From: Exophiala sp. HKRS030
Taxonomy: Eukaryota > Ascomycota > Eurotiomycetes > Chaetothyriales > Herpotrichiellaceae
Assembly: GCA_023897205.1 (NCBI GenBank)
Contig: JAHWDD010000009.1
Coordinates: 2,046,001-2,110,000 of the forward strand
Length of the DNA: 64,000 nucleotides
Direction: 5' to 3'
Made by a program: the position numbers and the translations under genes. The notes below the pieces were generated by a model that searched no databases, was not told the DNA's origin, and was given only the letters and a program-made list of their open reading frames with translations. Shown here one piece after another: positions 21,266 through 33,469 of the stretch; position 1 is the stretch's first letter, and each line of letters starts with the position of its first letter.

Positions 21266-22087
21266 ATTATGTCGGTGCAGGATCCAGGCAGTCTGCACAA
21301 CGTCGTCCAAGACTCGAGCAAAAGCGATAGATCACCGTGGGAGTGCAGGACACGCCCGTGGTCAAGAGCTTCTCAGCTGATTCAATCTGATGCTCACCAG
21401 ACATAATCCTGCATACGCATAACAACAAGATGGTCCTCCGATCTTTCATCATGTCCTCACTCAACTTGTTTGATCCTTCATACACTGCAAAACACAACAC
21501 GGCACCGTACAACATACCCCTTTCAGTTCAACGGCAATGTCTGGTATCGCGGGAACCTTGGTTGCGTACCTACCTTTGGTCATACAATAGTCGATTCCTG
21601 CCTATGTAGACTTGTTTCAACCCATTTATTACACAAATTGGACATGTAGAAAGAAAAAAGAGCAGAGCCAACGCCCCCGGATGGTCGTGACAACATCCTT
21701 CCGGGAGTGTCGTTGACATCTTATCTGCCCAATGTCTTCCCTGACCTGGTCGGCGTCAGAGGATTATTTTTCCTTTGGCTGTTTGCTCCGAGGCTTCAAT
21801 GGACGCATTGGGTCTCATCGACTAGATAGTTGAAAAAATTGAATATTTCACTTGTTCATTTCCACCAAAACCTTTCGATTGTGACATCGGCTTGTGATTA
21901 GTCCGCTAAACCGCCCTCGCGTGCGTTGGGGATTTAGTTCTCCCCTTGCCTTCTGCTTTCCCGCTCCGCAACTTCACCTCACACGCAGCCCTCTTTATTT
22001 TTCTTTTTTTGTCCTTATTTTTCGTCTGTCGTGTGTGTTCGAGGTCATACCAGCATTTGCAACATCAAAAAAACCACAAAAAAATTC
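21266..22087. other. Gene-free spacer before tRNA
   Basis: The 822 bases show no supported gene. T-rich DNA near 21990-22025 lies downstream of the minus-strand tRNA and may hold its Pol III terminator: the minus strand 3' of the tRNA begins with AATTTTTTTGT, a good oligo-T stop. Confidence 0.5.
22076..22087 (-). terminator. Pol III oligo-T terminator of tRNA-Ser
   Basis: Immediately 3' of the tRNA on the minus strand the sequence reads GAATTTTTTTG, a run of seven T residues, the normal RNA polymerase III stop. Confidence 0.8.
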
Positions 22088-22189
22088 GACACGAACAGGA
22101 TTTGAACCTGTGCGGGCGAACCCAACAGATAGCAAGAAAGAGATGAAACAATTCGAGTCTGTCGCCTTAACCACTCGGCCATCGTGTCG
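22088..22189 (-). tRNA. tRNA-Ser(CGA) with a 21-nt intron
   Basis: A type II tRNA on the minus strand, 102 nt unspliced and about 81 nt spliced. The acceptor arms GACACGA and TCGTGTC pair perfectly and leave a G discriminator. The A box is TGGCCGAGTGG and the B box GGTTCAAATCC. The anticodon stem is ACAGA/TCTGT, with loop C-T-CGA-A then A after the intron; anticodon CGA at 22156-22154 reads UCG serine codons. The intron (22132-22152) begins one base 3' of the anticodon, the canonical site. A long variable arm (GGGTTCGCCC-like) confirms the serine class. Confidence 0.93.
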
Positions 22190-23253
22190 ACGATAACGGC
22201 CCAATTTCCCGGGCAATTTACTACCCAAAATTGGTGGTCAAGACTTATCAAACTTTTCAAATGTCCCCGCACTTGAGCATTTCTAGGTTTCATCTCACCC
22301 AGGGCGATGACCGTCCTTTTTTATTTACCTAGGTAGTCAGCACCTACGAGTCACTCCCGATTACTTTCTTGTCGTCGGAGCCACTTACGGTGTCAGGTAA
22401 AGGTGCCTTGGTGGGAGAGAATGTATGCGATGGCTAGTGTTTTCAACCGCAAGACATTACGGTCATGCTCGCCTCGCCTATTTCCCAACTGATAGATACT
22501 TTTACGCCAAACAGATACAATAGTTCTTACCGTGGAAGCTTCTCTACTGTAGATAGTATATCGAAGACTACTTCCTACCTAGATATGTAAGGAACAGAAA
22601 CAATACTATCCGTTCAGTCTAGTGTCATTGTATCTGCTCCTCCCTATAGTGACAGGGACGAGATGCGTTTGTTGGTAGGGGGTTGGTCCCATGCATTCTT
22701 TCTCTCTCGACTAGAGGTCGCCCTGTTTCTCCCTTACGACTCTCTTCCTTTTTGTTCCCAGCTATGCTACTTGGACTGGGAAACCATACAGGGTGAATGT
22801 CGAAAAGACGAGGTGATTTTCCGTGTACGCCACGTTTATATGAGCCGTCCAGGCTCAGCGATAACGATGTGAACATCGCTTATGTAGCATGAAAAAGCAG
22901 TCGTTCAATTGGCCCCCAAGCTCACGGAATGCTCACCGAAGAGGTGCCGCTATTCAAGACCATTCGCTCGTGACTCACGTTCTTCTCGCCTTCTTGCTAC
23001 CCTCCACGCTCTCACTCACCCTCACAACATGATTTTGCATGATTTGGTCCCTACTATTGTCTCCCTAGTACGCCTTATTCCGAGACAATTTTTGACATTT
23101 AGTACTAGACTTCGGATAAAACGAGTTCTCGTCCTCCGTACAAGGCAAGGTCAGCGGATCTCAACATTGTTGAATGGTTGGGATGTGGGAGGCTTTCTCC
23201 AGTCTCCGGAATGGTGTCAGTTGATCAAAGTCTCAATCCGACATCGATGCCCA
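22190..23253. other. Gene-free region between tRNA and arrestin-like gene
   Basis: The 1064 bases carry the palindromic motif TACCTAGGTA near 22327-22336 and several related CTACCTAG pieces, but no convincing gene. An open plus-strand frame beginning at 22909 runs into the arrestin-like gene antisense and looks like a shadow frame. Confidence 0.5.
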
Positions 23254-24649
23254 TCAAGTACGCCCCAATATGTAACCACCTTTTTCTCTCAAACCTTGGT
23301 CGATTTCGAGTCTGTGGCTTTCCAAAGATTCTTGGTCCACACCCACTTGGATTGGTACTTCCAACTCGATTGTCGCAATCCCAGGTGCTTTGACTTGAAA
23401 CTGTACCCGAAGAGTAAACCTCACACTGAGATATGGAGACCAAAAGGTCGGCGTCTTGATATCCGAGGATGCAAAGCTCAAGAGCAACTCTTGATGACTC
23501 TCCAGACGGGTTTTTGCCGAGTAGTGTCCATCTATTATCGTCCAGTCCCCCCAGGTTACAGATGAAGTTCTTGTCGCAGTCGATGTGCCCACTGGGGCAA
23601 TGGTTGGGCTTGCAAGAGCCCCTTTAATGGTCGGGACGTGCGTTTGAGCCTTGATCGAGACGAAGGATATCGCTCGGAGCTGCCATGTCACGTCAGTCTC
23701 GACGCATAGCGCACCGTTTGCTGGAATCTTGTACGAGCTAGGCAAGTCCAGCTGTAGTTGAACAGGAAGTCTCGCAAAAGACCCATTGATATCAGGCGTG
23801 AGGGTCAACTGGTCTGGCTCCCGGATCGTGATCTGGATATCACCCCTGTTCCAAAAAATCGACTCTTTCAAAGTCCGTCGCTGACATGGCTGGTACTCCC
23901 CCTCGAAATCTGCAAGGCATGTGGGAGGGCATTCCAGTAGCAACGGAATCAGATTGATTCTCTGGCTGCGCCGACACACGGTGTGCGTGTCGGTCATCAG
24001 CGTGGCGGTGATTGTGTAGTAGACGTGAGCTAGCGCGAATCCTTCGCACAGGTTGCCTGTCCTGCCTCTATGACGGGAACCCAGTGACGACGGAAGGATG
24101 GACGGAGGAAGTGGGGTGAAATGGCTAGAGAGGGTTGAGTTGTATTTTGGTGGCTCGTCTATCCCGCCATCTTGAAGGTAAGGACTGAGGTCGAAGAAGA
24201 ATGGCACACTTGCGGCTCCTGACTCCATCATCTGATCGAAAAGATTGTCAGTCGCCGTGAAATGCATCATAGACACCAACTACAGGAAGATATGGTTAGC
24301 TGCAAGGTTTCTCTTGGTAATTTAGAAGGATCGAGTCTATACCTCTGTTGTCTTGGTGGCTCGATACTCTGACAATCCACTGTCAGGGTTCATGTCCAGT
24401 TCGCATTTCAGAATGCCTGCTCATTCTAGTCAGCACACAGTACTCTCAATGCCGGCGGGACTGACCACTGAGCCTTACTTCCAGTGTCCAAGGGGGATCA
24501 GGGGATATTTTTCGATCAGCTCCGTCCATTGTCAGCTTAGCAACTCCGGCGACACCCGCCTGCATAATGAAGGTCGGACCATGGGGCAATTGGCCATCGT
24601 AGCCTCTACGACGGCGGAAGTAGTCAGGAAAGCCGAGTGAAAGACGCAT
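23254..24649 (-). CDS. Arrestin-like fungal protein (tentative)
   Basis: Rebuilt as complement(23254..24279, 24343..24416, 24466..24649), 427 residues. Intron 2 (GTATAG...CTGTAG) is sound; intron 1 uses a less usual donor (GTCAGT) but is the only choice that keeps frame into GILKCELDMNP. The protein shows beta-sandwich character throughout: an early block VSMMHFTATDNLF, a central segment KIPANGALCVETDVTWQLRAISFVSIKAQT, and late paired strands VRFTLRVQFQVKAPGIATIELEVPIQVG. This layout suggests an arrestin-fold adaptor of the fungal type that links receptors or transporters to ubiquitin ligases, but no PY motif is obvious (only PPKY near residue 120), so the call is tentative. Confidence 0.5.
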
Positions 24650-25047
24650 AACTTAGACCATTGTCGTACAAGCAACCTCCTGATGTCTCGTCAGCAACAT
24701 ATTTCATACCTCCCTGTAGCATCCAAGGATGCACACGCCTCTTATGTAGTAAGTGACGGCCGTGCCTGTCAGGTGGTCGACTGCGGAGAAGTGGCCGATA
24801 TATGACTCTATCAGTAAGTAATCATCATCATATAACCGAGTTCCTAGAATAGGCATCTCTCCATAGAGACATGTGGATCCCAAAACCTGGAGATGAGGCA
24901 GATCTTCTCCAAAATGCCAACCCTTTCCAGCGCATACAGCCGCGAATCGGCTAGAAGGAAAGAAGCTTGTTTGGATCGGCGAGGTCGGGCTCCTCGGAAG
25001 TGGTCCCTGGGAATAGAATTATTACGTATCCTTCTTCAATGCTTCGA
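24650..25047. other. Short intergenic region
   Basis: The 398 bases between two minus-strand genes act as promoter of the arrestin-like gene and 3' flank of the regulator. Nothing else is visible. Confidence 0.5.
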
Positions 25048-27450
25048 TCAGGCAACATCCTTTCCATTGTTGGTTGCTAGAAGATCAGCGTACAAGGCCA
25101 AAGTTTTTCCAACCATGTTTACTATTGGCCAGATGCCTTCTTCGAGGATTAGTTGTGCCCAGATTCGAATCAGGCTGATACTCATTTGAGGGTTTATACA
25201 TGGAGTCGTCTCTTCGTCGTCATTGTCAACGGCTTCATGAAAAATGCCTTGCACATATGACAGAACCTGCTGTTCAGCCTCGTCTAGCGGTGGATTTTCA
25301 AGCGAACGCATGATGTTGTCCAACCATTTACTAAGCAGAAAAGCTGACTCAAGATATGACAAGGAATGCTGAAGAGACCAGGTCAACGCTTGAGTTTTGG
25401 CTACAAGCTTCAACCCAATCTTGACGGGTGTGTTCAAGGTGTGAGCAGCATGTAGTGCCGCCCTCGTGCTGTGGCGGTTGCGAGGAACGGGTGGACTGTG
25501 CAGCATTTCGAAAGCGATCTGCTGTGGGTTACGAGAGCTCATGGTAAATGAGGAGCCAATGTCCATGCCTAAACGGACATATGCCATTCGAAGCAAGGCG
25601 GTTGAGTTGAACGGTAATGGACCGTTTGGATTGTTTGGGCCAAGTGATCTATGCGGGTCCATCTCCCAAATCTCCTGCCACCGACGCAGTGCTTGATGTA
25701 GCGTATCAATTTCCGAGGGGATTGTCGTGGTGTGGTCGAAGAGGGTATGCTTACTGAGCTGTCGGATAACATAGATGTGCTGTACGATTGCCGTTATCAA
25801 AATGTAGACGCCCAATGATGAGCAAGTCTTGAGACCTTCATATGCTGCAGGGTGGAAGAGGCTCTTGTATGCAACGCCGAATTCCGGGTGGGTGTTCTTT
25901 CCCTTTGCGTGCTCCTCTGCCCATGATGTAGCAGTACTACACCTCCATTCTTCCTCACAGCAAGGTAACACCATGTGAATCTCGGCATTCAGTATAGGTG
26001 GAGGAACATTATAAAGGATGGTGTGAAAGTTGAAGAAACAGAATGTGATCAAAACTGTTCGTTTTACCCCTTCTGCTCGAATCCAGTCGTGCCACGAGTT
26101 GTGTTTGACGGTATCGTCGATTCGCAGAAGCCCTTCCTCACGGATATAGGCTGCAAGGATGCTTTGTAGATTCATATCCTCCTTCAAAGTGGTCTTGGGA
26201 GCGCCCCAAGTTGCCGCAATCATCAGCAAAAGCAGTGTTTGGCAGGACTGGATTGCTTCGTCGTTCGAATCGCTCGTTCCATCTGCATTAGTTCTTCCTG
26301 ATTCCGGTGGTGCTCTTTCATTGCTTGCAAATGCCTGTCTTCGAATGTCAATCCCTTTCTGGACCATCAACTTCGCAAGGCTAAAAAGCGAAACCATACT
26401 TTTGACGTCTAGGCAATATTGGGCGCCGATCATGGCGATGGCAACGACCAGATGTGGCCTTGTGTCGTGTAAATTGATTGTCGGAGCATGTAGAAATGGC
26501 AGGTGCTCGTGAAACCCCCGGAAATACGCCGCGATGTATCGTGATATACTTTGACGAGAGGGCAGTCGAGACACTGCATATTCAGGACAAAGTTGTGTAA
26601 TGGTCGTAACGAAATGATCCCAGTCATCATCAATGATAGCCCAATCAAGCTTGCGCTGTTCTGATGTTGAGGCCGACATATCGGGCACGGCCGAGAGAGG
26701 GACCCACGAACTTGTCGAGTGATTCGTGCTTTGTGGAGCACAACTGTTCGGGGTCAATGCGTTGAGTTGTTTCTCGGGACTGTCGTGGGAAGGTGAATTA
26801 GCTGCTAAAGAGGGAAGGGGCGAGAGCATCAAGAATTGATTGAAGTCCAGACTGGAAACGAATCCCATGTCGTAACTGACTGGAGGAAAGTAATTTGTCG
26901 CTTCGGAGATGTTGTTCGACAGCGTATTGTCCTCATCAAAGTTCAATTGGGTTGAATAAACGGTCGGTTCGTCCTGGTGTAAGGATGATGTTGTCGTAAA
27001 TGGTAGCCCTCCGTCGAAAGTCGCTTCAGCCGTTCCAGGCGAGGCCAGCAAAATCGGGCTTCGATTGCTCTTCTCGAACGAGGAGGCATCAAGATGGATC
27101 ATTGGCATTGAGGAGAGTGATTCATTGTGCTGTTGATGTGCCGAATTGACATGTCGGGCGAGTAGATCCCTGCACTCGAGTCAGCACGATCAGGAAATCG
27201 TCCTAGGGGAGTCTTCTAGTATTCAACCTTCTCGTGTAGGACGAAGAGCATTGTGTGCAGATGAACGGCTTCTCGTTGGTATCTAAGCAAGTGAGGCCGA
27301 GGTGTAAGTAAGAGACAGAGGAGGCATGGTCAACTCATGATGCTTACGAAGTCGTTCATGTCGCTGGAGATGTTCATGGCGAACGAAGCGCCTGGCACAG
27401 AATTGGCAGACGAAGTTGTTGCGCCGCTTTGATGAGGGTTGCTCTCCCAT
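25048..27450 (-). CDS. C2H2 zinc-finger transcription factor with Fungal_trans domain
   Basis: Rebuilt as complement(25048..27169, 27228..27282, 27348..27450), 759 residues. Exon 1 starts at MGEQPSSKRRNN; an in-frame stop upstream rules out extension. Splicing builds two tandem C2H2 fingers: FVCQFCARRFVRHEHLQRHERLH, completed across intron 1, and FICTQCSSSYTRRDLLARHVNSAH across intron 2 (donor GTTGAA, unusual). A polar linker of about 190 residues precedes a large helical fungal transcription-factor domain (PF04082-like, residues about 230-620) with LPSRQSISRYIAAYFRGFHEHLPFLH and a middle WAEEHAKGKNTHPEFGVAYKSLFHPAA. This C2H2 plus Fungal_trans architecture is found in AmdX/Cmr1-type regulators; targets are unknown. 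It is divergent from the MFS transporter at 28399, a likely target by position. Confidence 0.85.
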
Positions 27451-28398
27451 CGCTTGTCGGTACCCTTGAGTATGATCATAGGCCGGACGATTGGCAAATG
27501 CTGCGACTCTAAGCCCCGTGACATTGTATCTCTTGTAATATGATGAGTTGATAGAAAGTCCTTAACCAACAAACACGGAGTCATGAAGAAACGCATGGGG
27601 AGCAATCGACGTTTCCGTATCAAATGTGTCGCCGCTTTTCAGCTTCTTGCTGCCTTTACAGTGTAACTATCTACACTTTCAACGCAATGCTGCCAGGGTC
27701 GATCGGCTTTTACCCTCCTTTTTACATGATGTCTCCTCGTGTGAACAAGCAAAAGCCTCGTAGTGGTCGTGGGCCCTGCTTAAGCGATCTCGGTATGCCA
27801 ATTACATGCCCGTCCTCGTACCTTGTCGATTCGTTGATTGCTCGTAGAATATCGACGATTCCAGGTTAAACTCCGCTGTTGTGCGAGGAATCTAGGTCTG
27901 AAAGAGCAACGAATATTGAACTCGCATGCTATGTAAATGTGCAATATGCAAGGCACCAAACATTTCCGTGTCCAGCACGTGCGAGGGACTGCATTTCATC
28001 TTTTGCTTACTCAATGAACATCCTGGAGAATTACCTGATACAGCACGATCCCCAACTGTGACCTTTTCTTTCTGGTTCCACTTTCCAGATGCAACAGCGA
28101 CCAGACTACAGAATGCTTTGGCTTGTGGAAAAGAGAGAGGGGCCAGTCGCCGTACAAGTCGGTTATATGTCTCATTCGAGGTCAACACAGATCATTGTGG
28201 ATAAAGCACGTCGTTGGCCACCCAGTGTACGAGTTCGAGGACTTCGAGCATATAAAAGTCTGAGCATATGAACCTTCGGGATTCTCGATTCGCACATTCC
28301 CCTCAAGCACAGGCTACACTTCCCTGTACTCCGGCACCGCGTGGGACTGTTCCTTGCTTTTCATTACCACGCCAGGGATTCATATATCACAGGGCAAA
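27451..28398. other. Divergent promoter region, C2H2 regulator / MFS transporter
   Basis: The 948 bases between divergent starts contain several short frames without coding character. A TATA-like element lies 150 bases before the transporter start (listed separately). No RNA gene is visible. Confidence 0.55.
28251..28258 (+). promoter_or_regulatory. TATA-like element of the MFS transporter gene
   Basis: TATAAAAG sits about 148 bases upstream of the ATG at 28399, a normal distance for a TATA-driven, regulated fungal promoter. Confidence 0.5.
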
Positions 28399-29982
28399 AT
28401 GTCTGTTCATCTCGACGAGACCGCGCCCTACGGACCTGGGACGCACCCGAATGAACATCAATCTACGACTACCGCAGGCCTAGTGGACTCTGACGTTCCA
28501 AATGAAGATCCTTGCACAACAGAGAGCTACGCTGAGCCAAGGGTTTCGAGATGGTATGTGCACTTCATTGGATAGTTCTGCCATGACCCAACATCTATGC
28601 TACCAACATGCGACCTTGTCCTCTCTCTCATGTCACGCAAAGGGTATCAGTGATACTGACTTATATCCAGTCGTCAGCTGGTGACTGTACTTGCGGCGTT
28701 TACAGTAAACTTCACGGCGTGTGGCCTCCTGTTCACCTTTGGAATATATCAAGCTCTCTACGAATCGATGGCGACGCAGTATTCTGGCCCTTTCACTCAT
28801 GCTTCTTCATCTGAAATTGATCTCATCGGCAGCCTTTCTGCTTCTGTCATGACCATGGCTGCGCCTTTTGCGGTCGCTTGGGCCAAGTACTTTGACACAC
28901 CAAGAGTTGTCTGGGCCGGTGCCTTACTGTTCGGCTTGGCCAACGTCCTCGCCAGTTTCGGCACGGCGCTCTGGCACTTTCAGCTTGCCCAGGGTCTGCT
29001 GCTGGGTATCGGGACGAGCCTGTCCTTCGTGCCGTCCATGACGGTGACCCCTACATGGTTTCGAGGCCGTACCGGGCTCGCCATGGGCATAGCTTCTGCC
29101 GGCACGGGCATTGGCGGCCTTGTCTGGGCGCCCGTCGTCACCGCATGTATTGACACCATGGGCTTCCGCGACACTCTCAGGCTGACCGGTGCTCTGGCGG
29201 CGGCTTTGATTGGAGCCGCCGGCTTCGCGCTCGACTGGGAACCGACGATGAGGAGTCGCTTGCACGCAGAGAGTGCGGCAATCTCTCCCGCGGGAGGACT
29301 CTTTCGAATCCCTCTCCCTGCGTGGCAGATGGTCAAGCAACGCAAATTCATCGCACACGGCCTGGGGGCCGCCTTCCAGAGCGCAGCATACTACACCCCG
29401 GTATTTTTCCTCGTGTCGTATGCACAGTCACTTGGGTACACCGAGAAACAGGGGGCGAATTTCGTGGCCGTGAGCAACGCATGCAACGCCATCGGCAAGA
29501 TTTCCATAGGTTTCGTCGCGGACAAGATGGGCCGAGTCAACACTTTCTTTCTCTCGACCTTCTTGAGCGCCGTTGCCGCCATCGGGCTCTGGTTGCCCAG
29601 CGCGGTACTCGGTACTGCTCACGAAGCACCCGGGAGACACCTCTACATCGCCTTCACGGTCTTGTATAGCATCTTTGCGAGTGCCTATGTGAGTTTGTTC
29701 CCGGCGATCTTGGTGGAGCTTTTCGGGGTGAAACAGCTGCCGTACACCACCGGCGTCCTGTACATGGCACAGGGTATGGCCGCTCTCGTGGGGACCCCTG
29801 TTGCTGGAGTTTTGGTGCGGGGGTCCGACGGTGCGAAAAGGTCGGATGATTATACGGGAATGACGATTTTGGTTAGCTCCTTGCTGCTTGCAACGAGTGC
29901 ATGTGTCGCTTGGGTTAGATTCGAGCTGCTGTTGCCATCGTCGTCGTCGGTGAGCGAGAAGCATCGGAGGTGGAAAATATAA
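28399..29982 (+). CDS. Monocarboxylate-transporter-like MFS permease
   Basis: Two exons, 28399..28553 and 28671..29982, 488 residues. The 117-nt intron (GTATGT...ATCCAG) restores the frame SRCRQLVTVLAAFTVNF, the start of the first membrane segment. Exon 1 encodes a hydrophilic tail (MSVHLDETAPYG...). Twelve hydrophobic segments follow in two halves, with the MCT-family first-helix pattern NFTACGLLFTFGIYQALYES, the GIGTSLSFVPS segment, and the loop YFDTPR. The central loop carries RSRLHAESAAISPAGGLFRIP. Fungal members (Mch-type, also cluster-associated transporters) carry riboflavin, monocarboxylates or unknown metabolites, so the substrate is not predictable. The gene is GC-richer than its flanks. 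Its divergent partner is a C2H2 regulator. Confidence 0.87.
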
Positions 29983-30505
29983 GCTCCTATACTGCCTCTC
30001 GGAGCCCTCTTCATATCGATGTCGGGGACGAATGATCGTGGTGGAGATGACAGTGGCACAGAATTCAACCTTCAGCCGAAAGTGGTCAATACAATCCATC
30101 TCGAGACTTGGGCCCGTATGCAAACAATGTCATATCTTGGTCTCGCGCGCTTAAATCCGTGCTTGGTTTTTCGAAGCGCAAATTTACATCGACAATGCAA
30201 CGGATAATGATACACTGAGTAAACACGGCTTGTTAGACCAACAAAAGAAAATGTTTCGATTGTTCTGCTCTAAAGTCTGGTCGTTTTATTTTGTGTCTCA
30301 CTCTTCTTTTCTATCCACTTTTCGCCATCTTGGATTTCTCCCTTGACGGCAGCAGCTTCCGCACTGTGGTCATACGAGCTTCAAACATAGCAAGCCCTTC
30401 CGCCATCTCGTCCTGGAATGCTTTGGACTAGCAAATCCACTGTGCTCATCATGGTCAATTCGAATCAGTACAGAAAATGTGGCCACCGGACAACTCGACC
30501 CAATC
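29983..30505. other. Convergent intergenic region
   Basis: The 523 bases between the stops of the transporter and the O-methyltransferase are AT-rich and show no gene. Confidence 0.5.
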
Positions 30506-31286
30506 CTACATCCGAGAGGGCATATACAGACTCATTTCGAGTCCTTTGGTGTATGGCAGCGTCAGATTGGTGAATCCACTATTCGGGGCTCTCATAAAGT
30601 CGAGTAATTCCTTGTATCTGACGGCGGAGCCGATGGTGTTGTCGACAATGACGACGGCCCCGTATCGTAGTTTTGGCATGACGATCTTTAGGGCGGGAAG
30701 GGTCATTGGTGCCCAAACTGTTTTACACACAATTTGTGTCAGTTAAAAACAGGGAAATAAAAGAGATCGCCTGTGGTCATTGTGAACGTCATATTCGTCG
30801 GTCAAAGAACTTACTATCAATGAGAAGTAAATCGATCATGGGTAAATTGGTCTTCAACGTCTCACGAAGGTCCCCGACCCTCAAGTCGATGTGTCTCGAA
30901 ACCGCTTCTCCGGCCTCTGCCCAATATCCTCGAGCTGTTTGTGCCTTTTCGGGCTCGTGTTCTGTACCGATGACGGTGCCAGCGCCCCCCGTGGCTTCGA
31001 TGTTTCTGGTTACTGCTAAACCCAAGTATATGGTGCTCACGCCGAAACTGGTACCGGCCTCGACGACGTTCTTCGCATTGATGGCCCTGCACATCTGGTA
31101 GACGAATTGGCATTTGTCTTGATCCAGAGCGATGAACTTGTCCTTGGCCGCGTCGTGGAGACTATCGGGGTTGTATTTAGTAATGTCGAACGCGCTTTCT
31201 TGCGACTCGGATTCTTTATGTAAACGGTCCAAGAGATCCAGCACTTGCGAAGGGGCTTCGAGGGGGTTGGGCATTTGAGCGGCCAT
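30506..31286 (-). CDS. SAM-dependent O-methyltransferase (family 3 / COMT-like)
   Basis: Two exons, complement(30506..30717, 30815..31286), 227 residues. The 97-nt intron (GTAAGT...AAACAG) joins IDLLLID to IWAPMTLPALKIV. Class I methyltransferase motifs are clear: motif I VVEAGTSFGVSTIYLGLAV (SAM binding), an acidic motif II at GTEHEPEKAQTARGYW, LRVGDLRETL, the metal-site Asp in MIDLLLID and a second acidic block VIVDNTIG. Length and order match small fungal O-methyltransferases related to caffeoyl-CoA/catechol OMTs, which usually act on phenolic hydroxyls with Mg2+. The real substrate is unknown. The gene is divergent from DcpS, 526 bases away. Confidence 0.85.
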
Positions 31287-31812
31287 GTTGTCCGAGGAGG
31301 GTTTGGGGAATGTCCAAGTATTCAGGATAAGCCGTAACTATGCCAGACAAGAACAAACATCGGCCCCCTCCTGCCTTCTTATACGAGGCATTTAGGGAGT
31401 CATGGAGGAAGCCCCCCTTTAGAGAGAAAGAGAGAGAGAGATGGCTTGGCATTTTGGAGAGATGCCCTTTTTTGGAAATGTGATGAAGATACCTTTCTTA
31501 CATTAAATGCCGGGTAATGTACGATGTAGTATCGAGGACATTCGTCATTCGTAAGCAGGAGGTTTTCAAAGTACCACCGTCCTGGATGGAAGTTGTGAGG
31601 AGGCCTTTGAGTCACCATCCTCGACATCTTGTCGTTGTTTAGCGCGCATAGTTTCGGCGTCTCGATAACCTTGGCTGCTTAGTCATTTCTTATTTTATAT
31701 CTTTCTCTGACTTCAGTCTCATTGAATCAAGTGCACTAGAGTCTTTGGCCGGTCCTCCTAAATACCTTTCCTAGTCAACAGCCCAAACTCCTACTCGGCC
31801 TGCCATTCTATC
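31287..31812. other. Divergent promoter region, O-methyltransferase / DcpS
   Basis: The 526 bases contain a GA run near 31419-31441 on the plus strand and no supported gene. Confidence 0.5.
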
Positions 31813-32938
31813 ATGGCCACAAACCCTCCAGAGACAAAATCTCAAGCCGAGTCGTTGGTTCCTCAATTCCAACTCGAAAGAGTGCTCAATCAAGGTAAGA
31901 ATCGAATACGTGCTTGAAACAAAATCAGCACCACCCTCGAAGGCATCGTAACGTAGCATGAGTCAACGTACTCACCGTGTCACAGACCAAAATGGCCGGC
32001 GTATATCCCTCCTGGGCGCAATCTCGTCCCAACCGGCCGTCATCACACTCGAAAGGGCCGCGTTCCCCACGGACTCGACACTCGTCACGCAACTACTGTC
32101 GTCCCTCACCAACACGACCAACCTCGGAGCCAACGACATCTACAGATGGTACATGGCCGACCGAAGAGCCAATTTCGCGCCGTCTTCAGAGACTGGGTCG
32201 GTCTCTCCAGTCTTACCACAAATGCACGACCTGAAACTGAATCTCATCTACCCTTGCACACCGAAACACGTGCAAAAGTACTCTTCACAGCGTGTTCGCA
32301 TGGTCACCGAAACCCCCGACGTTTACAGTCGGCACGTCCGCCCTTACATGTCCAGCCAACGCGCGGCGGGCCGACTCGACTGGGTCTTTAACATTCTCGA
32401 AGGTCGGACGGAGCAAGAAGACGTCATCGCCCGGTGCGACTGGGACTCTCCTTCCAATTCCGGGTTTCTCATCCTACCCGACCTCAACTGGGACCGCAAG
32501 ACCGTACAGGGGATGCACTTACTCGCCCTCGTTCAGCGGCGGGACATCTGGTCCCTCCGGGACTTGAAAAAGAAGCACATCCCTTGGCTCAGGGCCGTAC
32601 GGAACCAGGTCATCAAAACCGCCACCACCAAAGTTTTCCCAGCCGGCCAGGTCGAGCCCGACGAATTGAAGTGTTATGTCCACTATCAACCCACCTACTA
32701 CCACTTCCACATCCACGTCGTACACGTCATGCTGGAGGCCGGCACCACCCAGAGCGTCGGCAAGGCCTTTGGGCTCGCCAACATCATCTCCCAACTCGAG
32801 TCCATGGCCGGGGACGACGACGAGACGGGCATGGACGGCGTGGACCTGACGTACTTCCTGGGCGAGGAGAATGAGTTGTGGAAGAAGTGCTTCGGACGCA
32901 TGAAAAGTGGTGACGAGGTTGATTTGAACGTGAAATAA
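31813..32938 (+). CDS. DCS1: Scavenger mRNA-decapping enzyme DcpS (DCS1)
   Basis: Hydrolyses the m7GpppN cap dinucleotide left by 3'-5' mRNA decay. Two exons, 31813..31894 and 31986..32938, 344 residues. The intron (GTAAGA...CACAG) joins LERVLNQ to DQNGRRISLLG. The DcpS N-terminal dimer-swapped domain is followed by the C-terminal HIT domain. The histidine triad is His267-x-His269-x-His271 (YYHFHIHVV), with His269 the expected nucleophile. Upstream signature segments include the cap-binding stretch LDWVFNILEGRTEQEDVI and the block GFLILPDLNWD, and the loop SLRDLKKKHIPWLR. Length is close to yeast Dcs1 (350). Confidence 0.94.
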
Positions 32939-33469
32939 ACCACAATTGCACGGCGTCTTGGGTGGGAGTGTGTTCGTTTAATCGAACAGACCAGATTCGT
33001 CGAACGGTAGATTTGAGACTAGGCGACCTCTTACCTCAGACGTTTATTAGACCTGGGCTTTCATGCGGGTTGTGAGGAAATGGATTGTCCAAGAAGGAAC
33101 AATGGGCAATTGCGTTACGAGCCCCGGAATGAAAAATATAAATCGCTACAAGTTCAAGAATGGGCCATGTTTTCAATGTCCACAGAATCATGCACGGGAG
33201 ACATGACAGGATGCATATATCTGCATGTTTTATGTAGAAACAAAAGCCCCTCGAGGGAACTAGACCGGTCTAGTATGACATAGATGGAAACAAAAACCGC
33301 TCAGCATATAATATATCATCAAAGCTTCTGTCTTGGAAAAAACAAAAATTTCCTCAAAAAATCACCAGGTGCTTGTCGCTGGTCGCTGAGTGTTGCTTGG
33401 GTTTTGAGAAAAAAAGAACGGAACTATACCACACGAATCTCGAGAAACGGCTTCCCCTATTCCCACAAC
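32939..33469. other. Convergent intergenic region
   Basis: The 531 bases between the DcpS and AA9 stops hold A-rich runs near 33338-33362 and no gene. Confidence 0.5.

Noticed and set aside
22909..23565. A 218-codon plus-strand frame
   Set aside because: More than half lies antisense to the arrestin-like gene and the rest has no features or conserved motif.
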